Source: Nageia nagi (lineage: Eukaryota > Pinophyta). From it: a DNA stretch of 64,000 bases. The position numbers were made by a program, and so were the translations under genes. The stretch spans positions 184,512,001 through 184,576,000 of the forward strand of contig JBITNC010000001.1 in assembly GCA_050084985.1 (NCBI GenBank). Direction: 5' to 3'. The notes below the pieces were generated by a model. The model worked only from the letters and a program-made list of their open reading frames with translations, searched no databases and was not told the origin of the DNA. Positions 12,763 through 25,952 of this stretch are shown piece after piece (position 1 is the stretch's first letter; each line of letters starts with the position of its first letter).

Positions 12763-12804
12763 TACACTCCTATATTCTTTTCTAGGGTATCTCTTCTTAG
12801 AGCT

Positions 12805-14599
12805 ATGAATCCATTTACAATGTTATATCTTCCCTTACCTAAGGTTCTTAGAGTAATAGTTAGAAAAAATGATAAAAATAGGGTTTATTTTTCTTATATT
12901 CTAAAGCTAAATTTAAATGAAAAAGAACCTAGAGTTTCTAAATGTGAGATCCATTTTAATGAGATCCAAAGAAGTATTAGGGCAAACCCTGATTTATCTA
13001 TGCAAGAGAATGATCCTAATGAAATAATAGATATTGATAAAGATAACGATACTAAATATACAAATTATATCAAAAGGATCGATGTTATTATAAAAAATCT
13101 TAATAAGTTTCACATGTTTGTAGATGATTATGATTTTGAAGATATAAATCTAAGAAGCCATGGTGATACTTCTGATAGTGATGTTGAAATTGAGGAATTA
13201 AATAGAATTCCTAACCATATTAGATCAATAAAGGAATTGTTAACTAATAAAGAAAAATTGAAGTATTATCTTACTAATAATTTTTAAGATATTGTATATA
13301 TATTAATAAATTATGAATTGTTAGAAGTGAATTCAATGACATCGTAATCCTCCAAAAGTTATTTTATTATGAAAATGTAGGGTTCAGAAAATGGAGAGCT
13401 TCTACTGCTAAGAAGAATACCACTAACAACATGGAATGTACATACACTACTAACATCATCGATTCAGAGGATACCAAAACAAGGTGATCATCAAAGATGT
13501 TAATGAGGAAAACAATTCTGAATTTGAAAATCTAGCAATGAATTTCAAAGATCATATTCCAAGTACACTTCTTGCAAGTTCTAATAAGGAAAAAGGTAAG
13601 GGTAGGTTGGTTAATGATGAAACTATAGTAGATATTGCTAAATAAATCTCTATAATAGTTAATAATACTCATAAACATAATCCTAGTTGGTCCAAAGCAA
13701 AGCATGAGATAAAAGTTGATGCTATTTTAGATGCTCAAGAAATTGATTATTTTCAAAAGGCTAATGAAGAACAACAACTAGTGTTTATGTTAGAATTATT
13801 TAATAAGATTTAACATGAGAGAGTACATAGGATTGGACCATTTTTACAACTTAAAGAGGATGAACTTAGAAGGGAAATAGCAAATAAACTACCCTCTCAA
13901 GCTAGAAATGCACCACCTCTAACCCCACCACCAGCCCCAAAAATCAATATACCTATAGTGCAAAACCAAATACCTCTTATAGTGCCAAATACAAGAAAGA
14001 AAATGGATGAAAGGATTGAGAAATTAGAAAAAGAATTGCTTAAAGATGGTGAAGGTGATTTCTTATTTTTTTTAAAACATCCATTGACTAATTGAATTAT
14101 TTCTAAATTTCTTGTTGGTAAAAAGAATGTGAAATATACAAAATTTGATGGTTTGCAAGATCAAAAAATTCATGTTAAAAAATTTCAAAAGGAAGCTATG
14201 GAATATGTTTATGATATAGATATGCTTGCAAAACTATTTTCAAGTAGCTTAAAGGATGATACATTGAAATGGTATTTTAGTCTCCCTAAAAAGAGCATAA
14301 ATAAGTATGAATATTTGATACAAAAATTTTTGAAAAAATTTAGATATAATATCATAAAAAAAGTTCAATTCAAATATTTATGTAAAATTAAGCAATTTCC
14401 TAACCAATATTTGTCTAATTTTGTGAAAGTATAGAAACAAACTACAAATAAAATATTTGTGCTTAAGTAAGATTTAAAAGATACTTTTGCAAATGCTTTA
14501 TTGCCTGTATATAAATTGTTAGTTATTTCTAATCATGGATTGATATTAGTTAGAATTATACATATTTTTCTTAAAAAGGAAGATTGTATCTATTAGAAA
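12805..14599 (+). pseudogene. Gypsy B gag, broken and cut by element H
   Basis: Gag would form the virus-like particle of the retrotransposon. The frame starts 64 bp after the LTR; its first piece (12805-13287, 160 codons) is acidic and unrecognised. After several breaks comes a Pro-rich stretch (PPLTPPPAPK, near 13915-13950), a coiled segment (MDERIEKLEKELL, near 14005) and the gag core at 14129-14434: KFDGLQD, HVKKFQKEAM, LFSSSLKDDTLKWYFSLP and FLKKFRYN. Decayed gag continues to about 14595 and stops where the minus-strand element H begins. No protease or pol of this element was found. Stops at several points. Confidence 0.7.
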
Positions 14600-14691
14600 T
14601 TTTAAGAGGATCAAAATAAAAATTATTACTAAAACTTGAAAGTAAAAAATATACAAAATTAGAAATTATACCATCATGAGTGAGCAACCAT

Positions 14692-15317
14692 AAAAAATCA
14701 AGAGAGATAAGAAAATTTTTAAGGGGGGGGGAGGGGGAATAAGAAAAAACCTCCTATATTGTAAGAATGGCAAAAGGCCAAAGAAAAATATAAAAAGAGC
14801 TATTAAGAGCTCATTACAATGATTTAAGAGAATTCCTAGATGAAGAGAAGAAGAGAGCATCTCAATAAATAGAGGTGAAGAGAAGGAGTTACTAAGTAAT
14901 TTCTATAATCTAAATTTACCACCTTGCAATAAGAAAGATGAAAGTTATAAAAATAACACTCATTCTAGATAAAGAGTTACAAATTAGTGTAACTCTTATT
15001 CTAGAAAAAATCAAGAGAGATAAAAAATTTGTTAAGGGGGGGGAGGGGGAATAAAGAAAATACCTCCTATATTGCAAGAATGGCCAAAAACCAAAGAAAA
15101 ATATAAAAAGAGCTATTAAGAGCTCATTACAATGATTTAAGAGAATTCCTAGATGAAGAGAGAAGAGAGCATCTCAATAAATAGAGGTGAAGAGAAGGAG
15201 TTACTAAGTAATTCCTATAATCTAAACTTACCACCTTGCAATAAAAAAGATGAAAGTTATAAAAATAACACTCATTCTAGATAAGGAGTTACAAATTAGT
15301 GTAACTCTTATTCTAGA
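14692..15317. repeat. 313-bp tandem duplication inside the left LTR of H
   Basis: Units 14692-15004 and 15005-15317 are nearly identical, including a run of eight to nine Gs followed by AGGGGGAATAA, the GAGCTATTAAGAGCTC palindrome-like core and ATTAGTGTAACTCTTATTCTAG at the end. The right-hand LTR has only a single, partial copy, so the duplication arose after insertion or during reverse transcription. Confidence 0.85.
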
Positions 15318-15320
15318 ACC

Positions 15321-17896
15321 ATTTTAAATGAGGAATAAAAAATAAATAAATTATTCTTACATATTTGTGAGAATATTCATAAGTCTACAAGAGGATAAAA
15401 TAGGTGTAGAGATTCCTTTCAAATATTCCTTACACCATAAAAATTAAAAAGAGGATAAATAATTGACCTCTACACCTGAACTAACCAAGTAAAGTTAACA
15501 AATTCTAATATCCCCTTTAAACTTGGGGATTTACAAAGATACAACAATATGATGTTAAAAAATCTCCCTTGAAGAAGCACTTGAAGTCTTGAAGAAGGGG
15601 TCACCACCATGAAGAGATAAGAAGTCCATATAAATAATCCATGATGCCATATAGAAGGATCACTTGAGTTCCACCACAAGCAAAAGAAAATCTCCAAGAA
15701 TAGACTCCCAAGGCAACAAAGGCCATGCAGATGGTCGATCAAATAAGAGCTCCAAAAATAAAGAAAGGTGCATAAAAAAGAAGAGCTCCACTATAATGAT
15801 AACTCCAAATAGCCTTCCAAATAAGGCTCATAGGCCACAATAAAATCCACCAAGAGCAATATAAGATCAAAAGAATAAGGTATGATCATAAAAAATCCAT
15901 CAACATTCTTCAATAAAGTGGACAAGTGGTCTCTTGCAAGCCTCCATACATCATTGGAAAAATGGAACCTTCAAAATACAAAAATCTCAAGGTGCCCCAT
16001 TAGATAAATTCTAACAATAATCATTTAATTGCCTCAAAGTGTCAAGAAATAAGGGACAAAGGCATTGAAGCATTATTATAATGGATATGATTAAAAAAAG
16101 TTCATTATTAAAATTTGTCCTAAAGTAAAATTAATGCAATAATTAAGAGGTGTGGCACCTTCAACATAAATAGCATGGCATTAAAGGAAAGATATATTTC
16201 ATAATAAAATTCCTTTAAAGTTAACAATAATATGCCAAGAAAACATAAACATTTATGTGCATTAATTATTAAAAAAAATGGGATGAAAGACGAAGGTTGT
16301 ATGGATGACCAATTCATGCAACCTTTAGCCATAAAGCCCAACATGAATGATACTATGTTGCTCAAGACATAGTATCATTCATTAAAAAAAAAAATCAATA
16401 TTTTGAATATATCATTAAGCACAAAATTAAGATCATAGAAATTAGAAAATCTTTTAAGATTCAAGTTTATAAAGAAATGACCTTAACTAAATAATAAATA
16501 CCATAACAATATACCAAAGATTACAAAAAAAATTAAACATAAATGACATAATAACAGTAATAAAATTTTAAGTATTAAAATCAACAATTATAACATTCTC
16601 TTTTCTTATTATTATGATTTAAAAATAAATATCAAACCATAACATAAAAAAATGAGAATATAACAATAATAAACATCATTTAAAAAAAATCATGAAGCAT
16701 CATTTTAATATATATTAAAAATGATAATTGTAACAAATATAAGATTAAACCAATTAAAAAAAAAACATGACATATTCAAAATATTTTAATTTAAATTTAA
16801 CATTGAAACATTTAAATTACCAAATTAAGTATGAAAATTTATTTGCAAACTATCAGATTAAAAAAAAACAATTAACTTTATATGTAAAAAATTAAAGGTA
16901 ACATAACTTAAATAACATGAAGAGAGGGGGGAAAATGCACGACTAGGCTAATATAGGAGAGAGAGCCACAAGCTGCCAAAGAAAACCAACCCTAACACGA
17001 AAGGGGGGCGGTAGCAGGGCTGCAAAGCAGCACAAAGAGGATGCGAAGGGCAGCCATTTAGGGTTTCACAGACCCGCGCGCAGCCAAGGAATGAAGGTTT
17101 TGCTGTTGGGGATTCACCAGATGCAAAAAACAACATCAGGAGTCCAACGGAATGCGCGGGGGGTTTCAGAGTGCTAAGGAAAGAAAACTCAGAACTAGCC
17201 GACTATCCTGAGAGGCGTGGAGATAACGTCGGGGCCAGGAGAGGGTAAAAACCCTGTAAAAAAAAGAACTGTGAAATAAAAAAGGAATTTAGTATATTTT
17301 TTAATTTAATCTTTGCAAAAAATGAGCAGCCACGGGAGCAAAGCCAAGGCATCTTCAACATGCATGAAAAACGCAATAAACAGCAACAAAAAATTGCATG
17401 CAGAGAGTTAGGCCGGCCAATAGGCCGGTTGCAGCCAAAAACTTGAAAAAAAAAAATTGTAAAAAAGCTTGGGTTTTAAAAAATACAATGTGTATATTGT
17501 TCGGTTTTTTTTTTTTTTTTGCAATAACTTTTGTAAGGAAAAAATGACTTCCTACAATAAATAAATTTTGCAGAATAAACTTAGTTACAAATAAAATTTA
17601 TTATCTCTTTGCAAATATTATATTCCTGCAAAAAAAAGTCAAGAGAATATATATATATATATTAAAAAAAAAATGAGCTTTTTTTATTTATTAAAAATTC
17701 CTGCAAAAACAAATCTTTTACTCAAGGAGGAAAAAAAGAAGGAAATTAGTTGCAAGAAATCTTCACTATAAAGCCTATAAAAAATAATGTTAGGATTAAA
17801 TAAAAAGCTCTCCAAAATATTATAAAGCTCCTCAAATAAGGATGGTTACAAAATTTGCAATAAAATTACTCAAAACCAGACTAGCAATAATTACAA
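15321..17896 (-). other. Internal region of element H, no coding domain
   Basis: About 2.6 kb of AT-rich sequence with homopolymer A runs. A distinctly more GC-rich island at about 16925-17430 contains CCCGCGCGCAGCC, GGGGGGCGG and an AGGCCGGCCAATAGGCCGG hairpin-like segment. Because it is next to the PBS, the island corresponds to the 5' leader of the element. Short (AT)n at 17649-17662. No frame with a recognisable domain on either strand. Confidence 0.55.
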
Positions 17897-17909
17897 GGCT
17901 TTGGTACCA
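17897..17909 (-). other. Primer-binding site of element H
   Basis: On the minus strand this reads TGGTACCAAAGCC, close to the TGGTATCAGAGCC complement of initiator-Met tRNA used by many plant LTR elements. It abuts the LTR end (…CCTAACA). Confidence 0.65.
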
Positions 17910-18170
17910 TGTTAGGAGAATCAAAATAAAATTTTGTACTAAAACTTGAAAGCAAAAAATATGCAAGGTTAGAAATTATACCATCATGAGTGAGCAACCA
18001 CAAAAAATGGAGAGAGACAAGAAATTTGTTAAGGGGAAAAATAAAAGAAAAAACCCCTACATTACAAGAATGACAAAAGACCAAAAAAAATATATAAAAA
18101 GAGCTATAAAGAGCTCATTGCAATGATTTAGGAGAATTCCTAGATAAAAAAGAGAGAAGAAAGAAAGAAA
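17910..18170 (-). repeat. 5' LTR of element H, truncated
   Basis: It aligns with 14600-14860: shared ACTAAAACTTGAAAG, ATACCATCATGAGTGAGCAA and GAGAATTCCTAGAT. It loses similarity at about 18170, so the outer part of this LTR is missing. Confidence 0.65.
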
Positions 18171-18822
18171 GTATATTAATGTCCTTAGGTGCCAAAAGCG
18201 GTCAATGGGACTAGAGTGAACAATACAGGAATCATATACTAGTAATCCCCTACTAGGCTTCCTCTAAATCAAACAAAAGAAATAGGCTAATCAAAGCTAG
18301 TACAACCATATAAGAGAAGACCTGAACTCTAAGGGACGGGTGGTACAAAATCCACAATGTCCAGGAGGCCATCTTGGGAGGCCCTCATGGGTTCGTCAGA
18401 AAGATAAATACTGGAGAAAAAGGAAGTAATATGTCACACCCTCAGTGTGGTTTGGGTAACATGAATGCATCTCCTAGTTTGATGAAGAGGGAGTGGTTGC
18501 TCCTCTCGATGTCTCCAATGAGACCCATCTAGGGAAGAGGATATGAAAAAGGATATGATTCATCGATCCTCCCTGGGTTGCTATGTGCATGCTAAGAGGC
18601 ATTTCTGAAGAAGGAAGGTCTCCCGAAAGTATAGGGCCAAGCAATGTTGATCTAGATATTGTATGAAGGTGGCTAGTGAACTATGGGCATCTTGAAAAAA
18701 GCAATGGTAGCAACCTCTGATAAATTTTGTTCAATATATTTTCATTATGTTACAATATCGAGGAATCAATGAAACACCTGTGTCAATCATATCCATTTAC
18801 TTAGATAGTATGGAAACGTATT
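18171..18822. other. Unassigned intergenic DNA
   Basis: Slightly less AT-rich than its surroundings, with no frame I recognise. It may be upstream LINE sequence too decayed to read. Confidence 0.4.
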
Positions 18823-19078
18823 TTGGGGAAGAATAGATTCAAACTAGGGATTGATATAATTGAGTCAATTTCAAAATGCCCCCCTAAAGTATTTGGGAAG
18901 GAGGAAAAGAGATGGTGGACTATGATACTCCCTCATATTATATGGGAAGTATGGAAGGAAAGAAATAAGTGTTTGGGAAGGAGGAAAAGAGATGGTGGAC
19001 TATGATACTCCATAATCTTATATGGGAAGTATGGAAGGAAAGAAATAGATGGATATTCCAAGAAAAGTTGATGCCAAT
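18823..19078 (+). pseudogene. LINE ORF2 C-terminal fragment
   Basis: The frame reads WWTMILPHIIWEVWKERNK and, in a second copy, ends WIFQEK. The W(E/K)xWKERNxRIF pattern is the conserved tail of plant non-LTR retrotransposon ORF2, after the reverse-transcriptase zinc-binding region. Only this tail is present. An 80-bp tandem duplication doubles the motif. Confidence 0.65.
18892..19051 (+). repeat. 80-bp tandem duplication
   Basis: TTTGGGAAGGAGGAAAAGAG begins at 18892 and again at 18972, and the similarity extends for the whole 80 bp. 80 is not a multiple of three, so the second copy is in another frame. Confidence 0.85.
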
Positions 19079-19349
19079 TGAGATATTGATAGGAAAAATT
19101 CAATGCATGGCTGAAGAAAATTGTAAATTGATAAGTAAATATGGATAGATTGACTCAGACTCCAATAGGGTGGGAGAGGAAAGAGGTAGGTCACATGAAC
19201 CACATGAGTGAAGTATGGAATGCCTATAGGAATGCATGTGAAGGAAATACACATAAGGCAATTGAGGATCATAGATAAAGGTGACAAGTGGAGGGTTATG
19301 ATTTAGAAGCATCTCAAGCTAACTTTCAAAGAAGAATTCAAGCAATATC

Positions 19350-20241
19350 AAGTAATCTAGATAATTATGTACAATGGGGTAATAGATGGGTTCATATATG
19401 CGGTGAATATTCATAATCCTAACTAGTATAGAAAGGTATCAAATACTTGGGATGAAGGAAGGATGGTGGCAGATGTACATCATTTCATAATCAATGTATA
19501 ATTGACTAAGGTGGCTATGGGAAGGCCAAACTATGGAAGGAAGCACTACAAGGAAATGAAAACACCTATAGCTAAGGTATAGGCCTTCTATGAGCATGGG
19601 GTGCCTCTACCAGAAAAAAGGAAGTCAATATAACCCATTTTGTCAATTCAGTACCCTTGGGATAAGGTGGTGAAGAGAATTATGAAGCTATTCTCAATAG
19701 AGGATAGATACTCTGAGCTCTATAGCTTCTATTTCATCCTATTGAATCATTTCAAAGGTTTGTACAAAGTGAACGTTCCCTATTTTTTTTTCATTCCATA
19801 GACATTTATATTAGTAGTCCCTATTCATCAGGAGCTAATAAAGGCTTTGGTGGATTTTGAGTGAACTAGAGTAAGAAGGGTGCAACCATTGATGTTTTAG
19901 TGGCCTTCAAGTCATCTAGTAGCTCCCTTCTATAGCTCCCTTCATCTAATAGGACAATTGCATCTTTGGTGATGGTGGTTATCTCTTTAGAGTTGGAGGA
20001 CTCTCTATCAAAAGCCAAGGAGAATAAAGTTAAATATAGAAAGAAAAGGAAATTTCTTATTATGTCTAAAGAGGAAGAGATAGAATCAGAGTTATGCTCC
20101 ATGATCAATGCCATGAGAAGGTTACAGAAGATAAAGATACATAAGCTACTTCAAGAAAATAAAGACCCAAAGTGGACATGTTAGGGGAGGTACCTGAAGG
20201 TCTAAGAAAATTGAAGACATTTATTCTAAGGATGAAATTTT

Positions 20242-20293
<52 letters not shown>

Positions 20294-20610
20294 AAGTAGG
20301 TATTTCAAGGAATGAGGACAAATTGGAAGGCGGGGAAAGGAATGGAGGGATGTCAGGATGGTCATAAGGGCAATTAAGGCATCCCAATACCCATGGTACA
20401 ACAAGCAGAGGTTTAGAGAATTAAGCAAGATGGTCACATTGGCCTCTACATAGAAGGATATTCCTATGATGATCTCAATCCATAATATAGATAAATTTTC
20501 CCATATGGAAATTGAGTTATTCCAAGAATGTTTCAACAAAAAAGATTCCAAGTTCAAGCTAGATTGGAGCTCTATGGTTCAGCTAATGCGAGGATGGTAT
20601 GACCAGCAAG
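19350..20610 (+). pseudogene. Decayed ORF of the unrecognised family, copy 2
   Basis: Plus-strand relic. In order: an upstream part with KVAMGRPNYGRKHYKEMKTP (about 19510-19570), the central block PWDKVVKRIMKLFSIEDRY followed by FILLNHF and VNVPYFFFHS (about 19665-19800), a Ser-rich linker, a basic/coiled segment (19966-20184: LEDSLSKAKENKVKYRKKRK, then EEEIESELCSMINAMRRLQ), a TA microsatellite, and a tail ending LMRGWYDQQA near 20610. The central block aligns with 4937-5134 on the minus strand. Function unknown. Stops and frameshifts show it is not functional. It directly follows the LINE tail, but the two frames look unrelated. Confidence 0.55.
20244..20290. repeat. (AT)n microsatellite
   Basis: About 23 uninterrupted AT units. 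Confidence 0.95.
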
Positions 20611-20640
20611 CATAAAGGAAAGATAGTTTCTTGTAGTATG

Positions 20641-21178
20641 TTTTGTAGTAACTACAGTGACTCTTAGAAGATAGCTTTTGAAATATATGTAATATCATAG
20701 AATATCTATAAACATTTGTATATATAGGTTTTGGGGCCCTATTTTTTTGAAAACCCATTTTTTACCCTTATCAAAAAATAGTTATTATCCATGTAAAAAA
20801 TTTTGAATAATTAAACCATTGAGAAAATACAATCTTTCACCATTATGAAATATTTTTTATCAAAAATAATACTTTCAAAATCAAGAGGTTGGATCCATTT
20901 TTTCTTTGCATGTCTTAATAGATTCTAAAAGTTTCTTATTGATGTCAATCATCACACAAATTCTCATAATTATTGTTACTCTCTTTTATGGTTTTTATCA
21001 ATTCAATAAATAGTTCAAATTATTTACAATTTCCTTAAAAATATTAACATCCCAAAACTCTACACAAATCTATAGAACCAAATCTACACAACAATTTTAA
21101 ATAGATTTGTAAATTCTAACATAAAATATATCCTGAACATAGAATTAAAGGGAATTAACCAAAGTTCATTGTGATACT
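20641..21178. other. AT-rich DNA, nothing recognised
   Basis: No coding character. It lies between ORF-family copy 2 and the left LTR of copia C. Confidence 0.5.
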
Positions 21179-21869
21179 TGAAGTTTATAACATAGCAATG
21201 GAAGAAAAAACTCAAAAAGTAATGAGCTATAGAGTACATAGTGCTAGAGTTACACAACATGGCATTCTCATTTAGAGCATTAGAATTATATAGTAAATCA
21301 CTAGTAACTAAATAGATTACTACATGAGCTTATATTGAGGAAAACACAATATGGTTGGAAATAAATTGATAATGGGTATCCAAAAATGTAAAAATATAAA
21401 ATATTTTGAAGTGGCAGAGTTTGGACATGAGCACTAGAGTTTGGGAAAAATAGACTAAAATGTGATTTTCATAGGTGAAAATGAAGTACTTAAACTAATT
21501 ATAATCACATGAAATCTATACATCCTACATAAATTAGTAAGTTCTATAAATTTTCCAATTTTTAGTATAAAAAGAGTTGTATATAAAAAGATACAATCTC
21601 TCAAAGTAGCCTACTTAGACTTTTTCTAAAGTATGGACTGCATAATACAAAAAAATGCAATAGGCTAAAAAAATGGATTTTCCACCTTGAATTAATGTTG
21701 CACACTCTAATTACTTTTTACAATGCCATAGAATACATATTTATCTACAACAGTTACAAGCTAAAATATTCCTATAATTACAAATTGAAATATTCTATAG
21801 TTATAAAATGAGTGATAAATTCATTTTGTTGACTTGAAAATACCACATGGTCAACATCACATTCAAACA
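21179..21869 (-). repeat. 3' LTR of copia C
   Basis: On the minus strand it begins TGTTTGAATGTGATGTTGACC and ends …CTTCA. It shares AAAAGATACAATCTCT, ACACTCTAATTACTT and CCACATGGTCAACATCA with the right-hand LTR. Confidence 0.8.
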
Positions 21870-21879
21870 TACTCCCTGT

Positions 21880-24800
21880 TGATGTTGATAGGGTTCATAA
21901 TTGAGTTTTTCAACTTCACAAATTGAGCTTTAGACACACATTTAGTAAATATATCAGCTAGTTAATCATGGGTGTTGTAATATCTCAATCCAACCTATTT
22001 ATTTTCCACCATATCATATATGAAGTGATATATAATTTAAACATGCTTAGACCTAATATGGTGTAAATGATTCTTTATCAACCAAATGGCACTCATGTTG
22101 TCATTGAAAATGAAAGTAAGACCACTCTATTTCTTACCTATCTCCTCAAACACTTTCATAAGCCATAAATCATGAGTAGTAGCTATTGTTACTGCAATGT
22201 ACTCATACTAAGTAGAAGATAGAGCTATTGATCCTTGTTTACTTGAACTCCAAGTGATGAGTTTATATATAATAGAAAAATAATTACCAAATGTGGATTT
22301 TTAGTCATCAAAATTGCTATCCTAATCTGAATCACTAAAGCCAACTAATTGCATCTCTTTGGAAAATAATGTATTCCAAATTCAATAATACCTTTAACAT
22401 ACCTCAAAATTCTCTTACAAGCCTTTAAATGTAAAGAAGATGGCTCACTCATATATCTAGATACAAGTGAGACAACATGTGCAATATTTGGTATGGTATT
22501 TGTTAGAAAAATAAATCTCCCAACAATGCTCCTATGATTTCTTACATTCACCTTTTTATCCCCATAACCTTTACATAACAACTCACTATGAGCAATGAGA
22601 GAAGGGATCGATGTGTAACTATCCATATCATACTTGTTCAACATATCCTTTGCATACTTGGTTTAATAAATGAAGATTTATCCTTTTTTTGGTGCACTTA
22701 CATGCCAAGGAAATAGTGTATCAATTATAAATCCTTTATTTCAAACTCACTCATCATGGAAGCCTTAAAAAATTTATTCAAATTGGAACTACTACCCATA
22801 TAAATAAATTCATCAACATATAAATAAACAAGAAAAATATCATCACCTTCTTTCTTTAAGTATATAGTAGGTTCACTTTTGCTTCTCTTGAATCCACTCT
22901 TCTAAAAGTATCCATGAATTCTAGTGCCTTTTTTTCATCCATGTGACTTATAGTCCAACTCTTTTGAGTAGATAAGAAAAGAAACATTATCACAATATCT
23001 TACCTAGCTATAGGTGCAAAATTTTCTTCATAATCAATGTCATACCTTTGTGTGAATCCTTTATCCCTAAGCCTATCCTTTTATCTCTTAATGTTTCCAT
23101 CATTGTTATACTTAGTTTTATAGATCCATTTAGAACCCACATGTTTCTTTCCCTTGGGTAGTTTTACAAGCTTCCAAGTATCATTCTTCACAATGGAATT
23201 GATCTACTCTTGCATAGCTTGCATCCAAACAAATTTAGTACAATATTATTTATAATGACAAGGTTCAAAATTGGAAATAATCATCAAATAATAATTCACA
23301 ATGTCACCTTTTGGATCACCTTCATCTTCATCACCATACATTTGCATCTTCTCAATTCTATGAACAATTTGGTCAATATTTTGAGCTTGAACCCTAGTAA
23401 GTATCCTATAAGAATTATTTTCTAAAACATAATAAGGAAGATGAATTTGAAGTACCTTTTTACCCCTTTTTATCTTCATAACATATGAAAAGATAATTGG
23501 AGAATCATCACTTGAAGAAGGACTTGAAGTGCTTTATTTGGGACTTTTTGAAGGTTTGGTTGGTGGAGTTGGTTGAACTATTTGTAGGTTAGGTTTCACA
23601 TGGGACTACACACTCAAAGAACTTCCACCATTGTTTCCATCATCAAAATAAATCTTTTGATGACCATATACTCCCGCTTCATTAAAGATTATGTCTCTAG
23701 AAACTACCTCTTTATGGGTATTTCGGTTATAAAGCCTATAGGATTTAGTGTTCTCACAATAGCCAATATAAATGCATGCTTCACTCTTAATATCAATCTT
23801 CTTCCTAAGTTCATCTGCTACATGTGTATAATCCAAACATCCAAAAACTTTGAAGTGGTTAACATTGGGCTTCTTTTCATACCAAGCCTCATAAGAGTCA
23901 TGTTCTCCAAGCTGCTAGTAGGGATTCTATTCAAAATATAGACTATTATTTGGATTAAATTATTCTAATACATATTGCTCATCCCCTTTTTCTGCAACAT
24001 AGTCCTTGCCATCTCTACAATAGTCATATTCTTCCTCTTTGCTACACCATTCTATTGTGGAGTATAGGAAATAATCAGCTACCTTTCAATGCCATTATCT
24101 TTAAAAATTGGAGGAACTCATCAAAAAAAAACTTCCCACCAAGTTTATTCCTTAAATATTTAAGGTTACATCTACTTTTATTCTCAAAAATATTCTTAAA
24201 ATAAGAAAATACTTCATTCTTATGTTTCAAGAAGTAAATCCAACACATTCTTGAATAATCATCAATAAAAGTAAGAAAATAAGTGTTCTTACCCAAGATC
24301 TTGGTTTGTATATGACCACAAATATCAAAATAGATCAATTGAAGTGTGTATGAGGCCCTCCATTCTTTCCTTTAAGGAAAATTTTATCTGACATGCTTTC
24401 CCAATACACACCCCTCACAAATAGTTTTGTGCTCTTCCATCTTTAGCAAACTATATACCATATCTAAAGATGTTAGCAGCCTTAAACTTACAAAAATTTA
24501 AATGACCAAAATGAGATGCCACAACGAACTCTTATTTTCAATAGCCACATTAGCAAGGCTTCCCCCTTGTCCTCTAGATCTCAAAGGAAATAACTTATTC
24601 CTACTCATAGGAATAATAGTAACAAGTCTATTCTCATGATTCTTATCATAATTAACACATTTATTATCCTCAAAAACTAGCTTGGAGTTGTTTCCCATGA
24701 TCTTTCTTATGATTAACAAATTATATTTCAAATTTGATGTGTAATAGATGTCATTAACCTCTTAATAACCATCCCTTATGTTCACCTCGATTACACCTTT

Positions 24801-25840
24801 GGCAGCCAACTCTAAATATTTTCATCTCTAATCTTGATGTTGGATTTGAATTAATGATCCAAGGAAGAAAACAAAGCCCCCTTTCATGTCATATGATTGG
24901 AACATCCAGAATTAGGAATCCAAGTTTCTTGAAGATTCTTATCAACCTTGTTATATGATAAGAAACAATTTGGTCTTGCAATCTCTTCTTCAAAATAGTT
25001 TACATTCCTCCCTTCATTTCCATCCTTGAACCTATATTATCTTTCATAATATCTATACTTTTTGTAATGGTAGCATTGCACATTCCTCTTATTGCCTCTA
25101 CCTCTACCTCTTCTACCTCTTCTTCCTTTAGAAGAATGTTGACCTCTATCTTGGCCATATCCCTTTTCTTTCCCATTAGAACTTGTTTCATTAGTATTAG
25201 AATAAAATGCTTTCTCGTTAATAGCACTAACAATTTCTCTCAGCCTCTCTTCATGAGACATAAGATACGCTATGAATTGATCAAACTCAAAAGTAGATAA
25301 ATTCTTACTCTCTTCAATAATAATGGCTACATGGTTCTATTTGGTAGTGAGTGTTCTCAACACTTTCTTTATAACCACCTCTTTTTCAAATTATTCTCTA
25401 AGATTTGTTATTTTATTGAAAACAACCTTTACCCTTACATAATAGTCACCAACACACTTAGCTTCTTGCATTCTCAATTTTTCAAACTCTCATAGAGTTT
25501 ACAACTTCACTTGCTTGACTTTATCACTCCCTTTATAACCAACTTGCAAGGATTTCCATGTATTATTAGTTATTTTACAACCTATTATTCTTCAAAAAAT
25601 ACTTTTATCAAAGGTTGATTGAACATGGTAGAGAGCAAAGTAGTTCTTCTTTTATGCCTCCTTCCTAGCTTATCTATCTACTATTGTATGTGTGCTCCAA
25701 TCTGTTGGTTCTATGTAACCATCTTCCATAATATCTGAAATACCTTTACCCATCAGCAAGGTCCTTATATTAATACTCCAATACTCATAATCAGATCCAT
25801 CAAAATTAGGTATTGGCAATGTGTTAGTTTTGTTTTCCAT
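21880..25840 (-). pseudogene. copia C gag-pol, broken
   Basis: Gag starts at the ATG at 25840 with MENKTNTLPIPNFDGSDYEY, the typical copia gag N-terminus. The nucleocapsid knuckle near 25080 reads CYHYKKYRYYER, so Cys and His ligands are lost. Integrase core: 24338-24075 (YFDICGHIQTK, TYFLTFIDDYSRMCWIYFLK). Integrase end: 23836-23606. RT start: 23479-23246, continuing to about 22680. RNase H: 22644-22345 with HSELLCKGYGDKKVNVRNHR and HLKACKRILRYVKGI. Stops and frameshifts are frequent. The protease region around 24900 is poorly preserved. Confidence 0.85.
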
Positions 25841-25940
25841 TATGCACTAACAACAATGAACCTGTAAAAATATCAAAGAATAACTTGATAAATTGTTACA
25901 AATACCCACACAAGTGACTCTAACCTTCCAATGAACTAGA

Positions 25941-25952
25941 TCTAATACCAAA
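25941..25952 (-). other. Primer-binding site of copia C
   Basis: On the minus strand the LTR end …AATTCA is followed by TTTGGTATTAGATC, matching the copia initiator-Met tRNA primer site TGGTATCAGAGC with a few changes. Confidence 0.75.

Larger units (their letters stand above)
14600..18170 (-). mobile_element. Non-autonomous LTR element H (LARD-like)
   Basis: Two related ends in the same orientation lie about 3.3 kb apart: 14600-15320 and 17910-18170. Both start with a (TG)TTAGGAGAATCAAAATAAAA-like sequence on the plus strand and share the next 250 bp. A reversed primer-binding site (GGCTTTGGTACCA) lies just left of the right-hand LTR, so the element reads on the minus strand with its 5' LTR on the right. 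The internal 2.5 kb has no retroelement domain. I infer a large non-autonomous LTR element that inserted into gypsy B gag. The left LTR starts TT instead of TG; the right LTR is cut at about 18170. Confidence 0.65.
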
